NCBI GenBank assembly: GCA_963169885.1
Contig: CAUJFR010000309.1
Location: 1-33,406, forward strand
Direction of reading: 5' to 3'
From: Bacteroidota bacterium
Lineage (GTDB): Bacteria > Bacteroidota > Bacteroidia > Chitinophagales > Chitinophagaceae
Length of the DNA: 33,406 bases
Part shown: positions 18,709 to 27,025 of the stretch, piece by piece
Numbering within the stretch: the first letter of the stretch is position 1
Layout of the letters: each line of letters opens with the position of its first letter
Notes under the pieces: generated by a model
The model's input: only the letters and a program-made list of their open reading frames with translations
The model's database searches: none
What the model was told of the DNA's origin: nothing
Made by a program: the position numbers and the translations under genes

Positions 18709-18826
18709 CTGAAAATCAGGTCTTTTTGGTAAAAGACCCTTTACAGGTACGAAATTACGAAGAAAATTATTACGCGGACTGTAACTTTTCTACGCTGCCT
18801 TTCGTATTACATCTAAACCATCGTTT

Positions 18827-19549
18827 ATGAAGAAGTTATATTTATCCTTGTTACTCCTGACCGGCGTTGCCTCCTACCTGGGAGCCCAGCAAACCATTAA
18901 TGACCCCAATGTGGTTAAAGTGGATGTGGCCTCTTTCCATGCAATTGAAGTCGCTACCGGAATTGAATTATTTCTATCGGCCGGCAATGTGGAAGAAGTT
19001 GCAGTGAGTGCTTCCACCACAGAATACCGCGACCGCATCGTAGCTAAAGTGGAGGATGGTGTTTTGAAATTATACTATGATTCAAAACTGAAAGCCATCA
19101 ACAAAAAAAAGGAAAGCAAGCAATTGAAAGCGTATGTATCCTACCGGCAACTGGATAAACTGAATGCCAATACCGGGGCCCTGGTTAAAATTCAGGGGGT
19201 TCTGAAAACAACGGCACTGGAACTGAATGTGAATACGGGTGCCCAGGTGATGGGTGAAGTTGAAATACAAAACCTGAGTGTAAAACAAAACACCGGTTCA
19301 CAGGTAAGCCTGACGGGTAAAGCGCAGCAACTGAAAGTGGATGGAGATACAGGCAGTAAATTCAAAGGAGAGGGGATGGCTACACAATCCTGTGATGTTA
19401 CTGTAAGTACCGGGGCCAATGTGACTATTGATGCTGAAAAAGAAATTATGGTGAAAGCCAGTACCGGGGGGATTGTAAAATATAAAGGCAATGCCGCTAT
19501 CCGGGAAATAAAAACCAGTACGGGTGGCACAGTAAAAAAGATTAGTTAA
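18827..19549 (+). CDS. DUF2807 / GIN-domain secreted protein, paralog 1
   Basis: Signal peptide MKKLYLSLLLLTGVASYLGAQ; beta-solenoid-like repeats with NTGA/NTGS/STGG turns. Confidence 0.85.
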   Translation: MKKLYLSLLLLTGVASYLGAQQTINDPNVVKVDVASFHAIEVATGIELFLSAGNVEEVAVSASTTEYRDRIVAKVEDGVLKLYYDSKLKAINKKKESKQLKAYVSYRQLDKLNANTGALVKIQGVLKTTALELNVNTGAQVMGEVEIQNLSVKQNTGSQVSLTGKAQQLKVDGDTGSKFKGEGMATQSCDVTVSTGANVTIDAEKEIMVKASTGGIVKYKGNAAIREIKTSTGGTVKKIS

Positions 19550-19568
19550 ACCCTGTAATTTTATAAGT

Positions 19569-20273
19569 ATGAAAAAAATAGTTTCAGCACTGGCTATTCT
19601 TGTTTTATCATTTACTGTAAATGCTCAGATCAATGATGAGCATGCACAGGTGCGTCCGGCCAGCGGATATCACGGCATACATGTTTCCAGTGCTTTTAAT
19701 GTTTACCTGAGTCAGAGTAATGAAGAAGCGGTGGCCGTCAGTGCGGCGAGTGTAAAAGACCGGGATATGATCACGGTGGAAGTAAAGAGCGGTATTTTAC
19801 ATATCGGTCTCAGTAAAGCCTGGAAATGGAGTAATGGTAATAAAAAGCTACGGGCCTATATTTCGTTCAAACAACTGAATGAACTGAATATATCCGGTGC
19901 CTGTGATGTGTTTATTAATGGCGTATTGAAAACCGATGAACTCCGGGTGCAACAGTCAGGTGCCAGCGACCTGAAGGGTAAAATGGATGTAGCCAAATTA
20001 CATGTTGATCTCAGCGGAGCCAGCGATATGACCATAACCGGCACAGCCACCCGTTTATATGTGGAAGCCAGCGGGGCCAGTGATTTTAAGGGATTTGACC
20101 TGGTGGCTGAGTCCTGTGAAGCCAAAGCCAGCGGCGCCAGTGATATCCGCATCACTGTAAACAAAGAACTTTCCGCTGAAGCCAGTGGCGCCAGTGATGT
20201 AAAATACCGGGGGGGCTGCACCATCCGGGAAGTGAAAAGCAGTGGGTCTGCCAGTGTATCCAGAGGACGATAA
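19569..20273 (+). CDS. DUF2807 / GIN-domain secreted protein, paralog 2
   Basis: Signal peptide MKKIVSALAILVLSFTVNAQ; repeated SGASD turns about every 18-21 residues. Confidence 0.87.
   Translation: MKKIVSALAILVLSFTVNAQINDEHAQVRPASGYHGIHVSSAFNVYLSQSNEEAVAVSAASVKDRDMITVEVKSGILHIGLSKAWKWSNGNKKLRAYISFKQLNELNISGACDVFINGVLKTDELRVQQSGASDLKGKMDVAKLHVDLSGASDMTITGTATRLYVEASGASDFKGFDLVAESCEAKASGASDIRITVNKELSAEASGASDVKYRGGCTIREVKSSGSASVSRGR
19959..20212 (+). repeat. Degenerate intragenic repeat encoding A/SGASD turns
   Basis: Repeated GAAGCCAGCGG(G/C)GCCAGTGAT-type units about 54-60 nt apart in DUF2807 paralog 2. Confidence 0.8.
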
Positions 20274-20294
20274 ACAATTAAGCAGTATAGTCAT

Positions 20295-20328
20295 GAAAAG
20301 CGCCCTGATTAATTAGGGCGCTTTTTCT
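20295..20328 (+). terminator. Terminator after the DUF2807 pair
   Basis: GAAAAGCGCCCT-GATTAATT-AGGGCGCTTTTTC. Confidence 0.85.
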
Positions 20329-20370
20329 TTGGTGGGTATCCGGAATAACCGTACCTTTGCCGTCCAACAT

Positions 20371-20442
<72 letters not shown>

Positions 20443-20448
20443 CAACGA

Positions 20449-20476
20449 AAGCCATCCGCTACGGGTGGCTTTTTTA
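20449..20476 (+). terminator. Terminator after tRNA-fMet
   Basis: AAGCCATCCG-CTA-CGGGTGGCTTTTTT. Confidence 0.8.
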
Positions 20477-20564
20477 AATTTTCCGAAACAGTTGCACTTC
20501 AACTGGCAAGGACTGACTACCTCCTCACCACTTGCTGCCTGATGCGTGCAACCTCAGGTCTATC

Positions 20565-21431
20565 ATGAAAACAGGATTCGTAAATATTTTCGGCCGGCCC
20601 AATGCCGGAAAAAGCACCTTGCTGAACGCCCTGATGGGGGAGAAGCTGGCTATTGTATCTTCCAAAGTCCAGACCACCCGTCACCGGATCAAAGCTATCC
20701 TCACGGATAAAGATTACCAGGTTATTATTTCGGATACACCCGGCATCATTGAACCGCGGTATAAACTCCATGAAAAAATGATGATGGCGGTAAAAGGAGC
20801 CCTGGAAGATGCGGATGTGGCCCTGTTTATCGTGGATGTGAATGAGAACTGGGAGGAATGCAATACCATATTTACGGCCCTGAAACTGAAAGTGCCATCG
20901 ATCGTGGTGATCAATAAGATTGACCGGGCACCACAGGATAAAATAAAAGAAGCAGTAGCTTTCTTTGAACAGCAACCGTATTGCAAGAGTACCCTGACCA
21001 TTTCCGCTTCCAGCGGGATCAATATCAAAAATTTTTTACGTCCTATACTGGCCTTGCTGCCGGAAGGCGAGCCTTATTATTCCGGAGATGATATCAGTGA
21101 CCTGCCGACCAAGTTTTTTGTCAGTGAACTGATCCGGGAAAAGATATACGAACTATCACAGGATGAAATTCCTTATCATTCCGCCGTACTGGTACGGGAG
21201 TTCAAGGAGAAGACGACATTAATAAAGATCGTGGCCGACATCATTGTACACAGGGAGACTCAGAAAGTGATCCTGATCGGGGAAGGCGGCAGCATGATCA
21301 AAAAAATCGGCTCAGCCGCCAGGAAGGATATCGAAGCATTCCTGCAACAAAAAGTGTTTTTAGAATTATTTATAAAAGTAAAACCGAAGTGGAGGGAGAA
21401 TGATCTCCAACTGAAGGAGTACGGGTACTGA
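20565..21431 (+). CDS. era: GTPase Era
   Basis: ORF 20532..21431; start MKTGFVNIFGRPNAGKSTLLNALMGEKLAIVSSKVQTTRHRI at 20565; DTPGI, NKID; C-terminal KH domain KVILIGEGGSMIKKIGSAARKDIE. Confidence 0.96.
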   Translation: MKTGFVNIFGRPNAGKSTLLNALMGEKLAIVSSKVQTTRHRIKAILTDKDYQVIISDTPGIIEPRYKLHEKMMMAVKGALEDADVALFIVDVNENWEECNTIFTALKLKVPSIVVINKIDRAPQDKIKEAVAFFEQQPYCKSTLTISASSGINIKNFLRPILALLPEGEPYYSGDDISDLPTKFFVSELIREKIYELSQDEIPYHSAVLVREFKEKTTLIKIVADIIVHRETQKVILIGEGGSMIKKIGSAARKDIEAFLQQKVFLELFIKVKPKWRENDLQLKEYGY

Positions 21432-21465
21432 AATTAGATAGTAGTGAGAAGTTAGTAGTCAGCAG

Positions 21466-21497
21466 GCCGTACTTCGTACCTCGTACTTCGTACTTTG
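21466..21497. repeat. Short intergenic repeat words (GTACTTCGTACC/T)
   Basis: GCCGTACTTCGTACCTCGTACTTCGTACTTTG; the 14-mer GCCGTACTTCGTAC recurs at 28499..28512. Confidence 0.6.
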
Positions 21498-21531
21498 TAT
21501 TTATTGTTTGTTCAAATTTAATTGAGTTTAT

Positions 21532-22848
21532 ATGTCATTTACCGTAGCAATTGTGGGTCGTCCGAATGTTGGAAAAAGCACCCTGTTCAACCGTTTACTG
21601 GAACAGCGTAAAGCCATCGTGGATGATATCAGCGGCGTAACCCGTGACCGGCAGTATGGGGTGGCCGACTGGAATGGTAAGACCTTTAATGTAGTGGATA
21701 CAGGTGGTTTTGTGCAGGGCAGTGAAGATGTGTTTGAACGGGAAATTGCCAAGCAGGTGCTGGTAGCCCTGGAAGAGGCGAATGTGATTGTATTCATGGT
21801 AGATGCGGCTACCGGACTGACCAGTCTGGATGATTCAATGGCCAATTTGCTGCGCCGGAGCACCAAGCCGGTTTTTTTAACCGTAAACAAAGTGGATACC
21901 AATGAGCGATTGCTCGACGCCTCTGAGTTTTACAGCCTTGGTTTTGAACAGATTTTCTTTATCGCCGCGGCGAGCGGAAGCGGAACCGGTGAATTACTGG
22001 ATGCGGTAGCTGAACTGATCATTGATGACGACGCCTCAGCCGAAGCCCTGGAAATGGCGGCCCTTCCCAAATTTGCGATCATCGGTCAGCCTAACACCGG
22101 TAAATCTTCTTTGCTGAATGCGCTGGTTGGAACGGAGCGGACTATCGTGAGTGATATTGCCGGTACCACCCGTGATACGATTCATACCCACTATAACTTA
22201 TTCCAGAAAGAGTTTGTGCTGATTGATACAGCGGGAATCCGCCGGAAAGCCAAAGTGCATGAGGACCTGGAATTTTATTCCGTGATCCGTGCCATCAAAG
22301 CACTCGATGAAGCCGATGTGTGTTTACTCATGCTGGATGCGGAAAAAGGGATTGCGGCGCAGGACCTGAATATATTTGCCCTGGCAGCCAAGAAAGGTAA
22401 AGGAGTCGTGGTTCTGGTCAATAAATGGGACCTGGTTAATAAAGAAACCAATACCGCCAGGGATTATGAAGCTGAACTGAAAAAGCGGTTCGCTCCCTTT
22501 AGTGATGTGCCGATTTTATTTATCTCCGCGAAAGAAAAGACAAGGATATTCAAAGCCATTGAAGTCGGTCTGGAAGTATATGAGCATCGTCAATACAAAA
22601 TTCCGACATCACAGCTGAACGATATCATGCTGAAAGCCATACAGGCCTATCATCCGCCGGTGGTGAGGGGAAATCCGATCAAGATCAAATTTATAACCCA
22701 GTTGCCCACGCCGGTTCCTTCATTTGCCTTCTTCTGTAATTTTCCGGATGATATCAAACAGCCGTATAAAAACTATCTCGAAAACAAATTGCGCGAGAAT
22801 TTCAAACTGACCGGGGTGCCGGTTCGTATATTCTTCCGAAAGAAATAA
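21532..22848 (+). CDS. der: Ribosome biogenesis GTPase Der (EngA)
   Basis: Two G domains (GRPNVGKSTLFNRL and GQPNTGKSSLLNAL) plus C-terminal KH-like domain. Confidence 0.97.
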   Translation: MSFTVAIVGRPNVGKSTLFNRLLEQRKAIVDDISGVTRDRQYGVADWNGKTFNVVDTGGFVQGSEDVFEREIAKQVLVALEEANVIVFMVDAATGLTSLDDSMANLLRRSTKPVFLTVNKVDTNERLLDASEFYSLGFEQIFFIAAASGSGTGELLDAVAELIIDDDASAEALEMAALPKFAIIGQPNTGKSSLLNALVGTERTIVSDIAGTTRDTIHTHYNLFQKEFVLIDTAGIRRKAKVHEDLEFYSVIRAIKALDEADVCLLMLDAEKGIAAQDLNIFALAAKKGKGVVVLVNKWDLVNKETNTARDYEAELKKRFAPFSDVPILFISAKEKTRIFKAIEVGLEVYEHRQYKIPTSQLNDIMLKAIQAYHPPVVRGNPIKIKFITQLPTPVPSFAFFCNFPDDIKQPYKNYLENKLRENFKLTGVPVRIFFRKK

Positions 22849-22852
22849 GGAC

Positions 22853-25060
22853 TTACTTTAAAAAACGGGTGATTAACCCGGTCATCTGTTTTTTATATTC
22901 CTTCAACTCTTCCTGTTGCTGAAGGATAAAACTGTTGTCTTTTAGTTTACCGATCACTTTTTCCATTTCGGCCGCTGTGTCATACACCATTTTGCGGAAC
23001 GGGTTTCGGTAATCCTTCGCCCGTGATTCATAGATCCCCTCCGTCATCCATATTTTGGTTTGTACACTTTCCTCCAGAAGCCGAAGCCAGACTTTACGGG
23101 TTAATCCAGCCTTACCCAGGTGTAGAATTTCCTCCAACCCGGCATAAGCCTGCCGGAATTTTTTATCGGGATATGCCAAACTTTCTTTTTCATAAAATGC
23201 ATGCACCTGGTCCCAGTCACTGATCTTTCCATTGCGGATAGAACGGATCATGGAACGGATATCGGGTTCAGGAATCAGTTGCCCGCCTATATTCTTCCAG
23301 GCCGTTCTGACACTGGATTTAGGTAACCTGGCCTCCAGTTGTTTCCAGTCATTGATCTTTTGGCTTTCGATAAACTCCAGCAACTGTATGGTTCCGTAAT
23401 ACTGAATCAGTTCCTTATACAACCGGTACGCTTCCGGTACTTTTACCAACTGAACTTTCCGGTTGCTGTTTTCAAATCCTTCAGCAAGTAGTTCAAGCCC
23501 TTTAAGTGCGTCCGGATTTTTTTCCAGCAATTCTTCTCCTTTTTTCAACAACTCTTTTTCGGTCAGCTTTTTTTTATGTTTCAAGGCCCAGGCAGTGGCT
23601 GCAGATTTTTTAAAGAGGAGCAGACTGTCAAACATTTCCCCGATAGTATCCGGTGCCAGGAAATCATATTCGATCACCTGTGATTTATCCAGTCGTTTAT
23701 CCCGGCTATTGTATTTGCCTGCATTCCGGGCGAGCGCATACATATTGTACATAAACCAATAGCCCGGCATGATCACCAGTTTATCCCTGCTTACATCATT
23801 ACTGACTAAAGCAAAGGGAATGGGAATATTCAATTCGGCCGGAAAATCGCCTTTGGCAATGAGGGTAAAGCTTGCAAACTTTGAATTATGTTTCAGGCTT
23901 ACACAGAGTCCTGGCCAGAAACCCCTTCCGGCAATGATTTCCCCGTCGGCCCCTCTGGAATTATGATTGGAGCCAATAGTCGCACCGGCAGCCATATTGC
24001 TTTGTCCGAGTACCGTAGCCGCACATAAAAAGGAATTGTTGTGGTGTTGTTCATGGGCTGGAAAGATTAATGAGTTCAGCACTTCACAACAGGATATTGT
24101 TGAATTATCACCCAGGTAGGAATTAATCAGGCGGGCACCGTATTTCAGCTGCGAATTGGTACCCATCATGAAACGCACGGCTTTTACTCCATAGAAGATG
24201 CGGCAGCCGAAACCTACAATTCCATTGACCAGTTCACAGCCTTCCCCGATCTGGGATTTTGCCTCAGGGGAGGAGTTGATGGTCAGGTTTTTTATTTTAT
24301 TGGCTCCTTTCAGGTAAGCATCTGTGCCGATCCAGGTGTCTTTTACAATCTTACAATTCTTAATCACGGTGCGGTCCCCGATCTTGCCATAGTAACCTCT
24401 GCGGGTATCAAATTTTTTATCAGTAAACTCTTTGAAACGCTGCAACAGTTTTTCATCATCCCTGTACTTTGACCATAGCCAGGCATCGCCGGCCTGCATT
24501 TCATTAAACGGGAGAATACTCCGTCCTCCGTTTTCATTGCAGATTTCCATCCACACCCGTACCGCTTCCTTTTCGCCTTCTTTCAACACCCCGTTTCCGA
24601 ATTTGGAGTGGTTGGTGGTGGCGAGTTCATTAATATTTACCAGCATTACATCATTGCCGATGATATAATGACTCATAAAACTCACATTATCGATCACCAC
24701 ATTATCGCCGATATCACAACTGATGATGGTACTGTTATAAAGTCCCACCGGCATATGCAGGTTGTTGAATTCATGGAAATAGGGTTCCAGTTTGCCAATA
24801 CGCACCAGGCCAAAGAAGGAACAACGTTTAACCAGCAGGGGATCGAAAGACTCCGACACCAGTACGTTGTTCCAGTCATCCGAACTGTTGTCGTTTTTTT
24901 CCAGCAACTGAATTTCCACGGGCGTCAGTTTCCGGTAGCGGATACCGCTCCGGTGCTGAATGTTGCGGAGATAATACTCATTCTTGCCTTTTGGAATAAA
25001 TTCCTTTGGAATAAAACCGTATCCAAGCGAGGAGATGGCTTTTTTAGTAATGATGTTCAT
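22853..25060 (-). CDS. DUF4954 family protein (hexapeptide/left-handed beta-helix-like)
   Basis: Hexapeptide-like stretches SQIGEGCELVNGIVGFGCRIFYGVKAVRF and LGQSNMAAGATIGSNHNSRGADGEI; 15 nt downstream of glmS. Confidence 0.82.
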   Translation of the reverse strand: MNIITKKAISSLGYGFIPKEFIPKGKNEYYLRNIQHRSGIRYRKLTPVEIQLLEKNDNSSDDWNNVLVSESFDPLLVKRCSFFGLVRIGKLEPYFHEFNNLHMPVGLYNSTIISCDIGDNVVIDNVSFMSHYIIGNDVMLVNINELATTNHSKFGNGVLKEGEKEAVRVWMEICNENGGRSILPFNEMQAGDAWLWSKYRDDEKLLQRFKEFTDKKFDTRRGYYGKIGDRTVIKNCKIVKDTWIGTDAYLKGANKIKNLTINSSPEAKSQIGEGCELVNGIVGFGCRIFYGVKAVRFMMGTNSQLKYGARLINSYLGDNSTISCCEVLNSLIFPAHEQHHNNSFLCAATVLGQSNMAAGATIGSNHNSRGADGEIIAGRGFWPGLCVSLKHNSKFASFTLIAKGDFPAELNIPIPFALVSNDVSRDKLVIMPGYWFMYNMYALARNAGKYNSRDKRLDKSQVIEYDFLAPDTIGEMFDSLLLFKKSAATAWALKHKKKLTEKELLKKGEELLEKNPDALKGLELLAEGFENSNRKVQLVKVPEAYRLYKELIQYYGTIQLLEFIESQKINDWKQLEARLPKSSVRTAWKNIGGQLIPEPDIRSMIRSIRNGKISDWDQVHAFYEKESLAYPDKKFRQAYAGLEEILHLGKAGLTRKVWLRLLEESVQTKIWMTEGIYESRAKDYRNPFRKMVYDTAAEMEKVIGKLKDNSFILQQQEELKEYKKQMTGLITRFLK

Positions 25061-25075
25061 GTGCGGAAATAAAAT

Positions 25076-26911
25076 TTACTCGACCGTTACTGATTTGGCG
25101 AGGTTACGGGGTTTGTCCACATCACAGCCGCGGGCCAGTCCGATGTAGTAGGCCAGTAACTGGAGCGGAATGACACTCAGCATCGGTGCCAGGATTTCAT
25201 CGGCTTCAGGAACCACCATCACATCTTCTGACAGCGAGGCGGAGGTTTCATCTCCTTCAGTGATCACGGAAATCACCCGTCCTTTACGGGCCTTGATCTC
25301 CTGCATATTGCTCACCACTTTTTCGTGAAAACTGTCTTTGGTGGCTACAAAAACCACCGGCAGATTTTCATCCACCAATGCAATGGGACCATGCTTCATT
25401 TCGGCAGCAGGATAACCTTCCGCATGTATATAGGAAATCTCTTTTAGTTTTAGTGCACCTTCCAGGGCAACGGGGAAATTATACCCCCGGCCTAGATACA
25501 GGAAATCATGGGCATCTTTGTATTTCTCCGCCAGGGCTTTGATATTATCGCTGTGTTTTAGCGTCCAGGCTACTTTCTCCGGAATTTCCTGCAGTTCTTT
25601 CAGCAGGTTCATATATCTTTTTTGAGTAATCGTTCCTTTCATATACCCGATCTTCAGGGCAATCATGGTCAGCACAGCCAGCTGAGCAGTAAAGGCCTTG
25701 GTACTGGCTACACCGATTTCAGGACCGGCGTGGGTATAGGCACCGGCATGGCTCATCCGCGCGATAGAGGAGCCCACTACATTCACCACACCCAGTATGA
25801 TTGCGCCATTGCTTTTGGCATTTTCAATGGCTACCAGGGTATCGGCTGTTTCTCCGCTCTGTGATATGGCAATGATGACATCTCCTTTATTGATGACCGG
25901 GTTGCGGTACCTGAATTCAGAAGCATATTCCACTTCTACATTTATGCGGCAGAGTTCTTCAAAAATATATTCTGCCACCAGTCCGGCGTGCCAGCTGGTC
26001 CCACAGGCCACCATCACGATCCGGTTGGCATTCATAATCTGTTCGGCATACTGCTGAATACCACTCATGGTAATGGTACCTTCAACCGCATCCAGCCTGC
26101 CCCTCAGGCAATCATAAACCGTTTGCGGTTGTTCGAAAATTTCTTTCAGCATAAAATGTTCATATCCGCCTTTTTCAATCGCAGCCAGCTCTATATCCAG
26201 CCTCTGCACATAAGGAGTCAGTTTCTCATTCCCGAGGTTTTTTAAAACCAGTTCATCCGGCTTCACGATCGCCAGTTCATAATCATTTACATAAACCACT
26301 TCTTTGGTGTACTCGAGCATCGGGCTTGCATCGGAACCCAGGAAATGTTCTCCTTTTCCCACACCTATAACCAACGGACTTCCTTTTCGTGCTGCAATTA
26401 TAGTTTCCGGATCGTCAGCAGACATCAGCAGTATCACATAAGCCCCGGTAACCCGTTTCAAAGCCACCCGTACGGCTTCTTCCAATGAACAATCATTGTT
26501 TTTTTTAATTTCTTCAATAAAGTTGAGGAGTACTTCTGTATCAGTATCGCTGGAAAATGTATAGCCTTTGTTGATCAGTTCCTGTTTGAGCTGATTATAA
26601 TTTTCAATGATCCCGTTATGGATCATGGCCAGCTGACCGGACGAAGATTGATGGGGGTGCGCATTCCGGTCACTCGGTTCGCCATGGGTGGCCCAGCGGG
26701 TATGACCGATTCCAATATGAGAATGCAGATTTTTTCCTATGATACTATCTTCCAGTTCGGCTACCTTACCTTTTTTCTTATAAACATTGAGTCCGCCGTT
26801 TTGAAGGGCTACGCCGGTACTGTCGTAACCGCGGTACTCCAGTCTTTTCAGTCCTTTGATAATTATGGGATATGCTTCCCTGGGCCCGGTATAGCCAACG
26901 ATTCCACACAT
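25076..26911 (-). CDS. glmS: Glutamine--fructose-6-phosphate aminotransferase (isomerizing)
   Basis: N-terminal MCGIVGYTGPREAYPIIIKGLKRLEYRGYDS (Cys2 nucleophile); SIS domains; C-terminus NLAKSVTVE. Confidence 0.97.
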   Translation of the reverse strand: MCGIVGYTGPREAYPIIIKGLKRLEYRGYDSTGVALQNGGLNVYKKKGKVAELEDSIIGKNLHSHIGIGHTRWATHGEPSDRNAHPHQSSSGQLAMIHNGIIENYNQLKQELINKGYTFSSDTDTEVLLNFIEEIKKNNDCSLEEAVRVALKRVTGAYVILLMSADDPETIIAARKGSPLVIGVGKGEHFLGSDASPMLEYTKEVVYVNDYELAIVKPDELVLKNLGNEKLTPYVQRLDIELAAIEKGGYEHFMLKEIFEQPQTVYDCLRGRLDAVEGTITMSGIQQYAEQIMNANRIVMVACGTSWHAGLVAEYIFEELCRINVEVEYASEFRYRNPVINKGDVIIAISQSGETADTLVAIENAKSNGAIILGVVNVVGSSIARMSHAGAYTHAGPEIGVASTKAFTAQLAVLTMIALKIGYMKGTITQKRYMNLLKELQEIPEKVAWTLKHSDNIKALAEKYKDAHDFLYLGRGYNFPVALEGALKLKEISYIHAEGYPAAEMKHGPIALVDENLPVVFVATKDSFHEKVVSNMQEIKARKGRVISVITEGDETSASLSEDVMVVPEADEILAPMLSVIPLQLLAYYIGLARGCDVDKPRNLAKSVTVE

Positions 26912-27025
26912 AAAGTTTGATGGTTTTTTGCGTCAATAGTATCGATTTCTAAACATGCAAACGTTTGACTGCCTGCATAAGTGTAAAGGTGCGAATTTAA
27001 TTGTAGACGTCAAAAACTTAACGTA

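Noticed and set aside
19959-20212. CRISPR-like periodicity
   Set aside because: Units are degenerate, in frame and code for SGASD turns; no conserved direct repeat with unique spacers.
19856-20224. 122 aa minus-strand ORF with SLAPLA repeats
   Set aside because: Antisense of the SGASD repeats in DUF2807 paralog 2; the repeat is explained by the sense strand.
26958-26967. CAAACGTTTG palindrome upstream of glmS
   Set aside because: Only 10 bp with no extended symmetry and no clear promoter context; could be chance. No glmS-ribozyme-like sequence recognised either.
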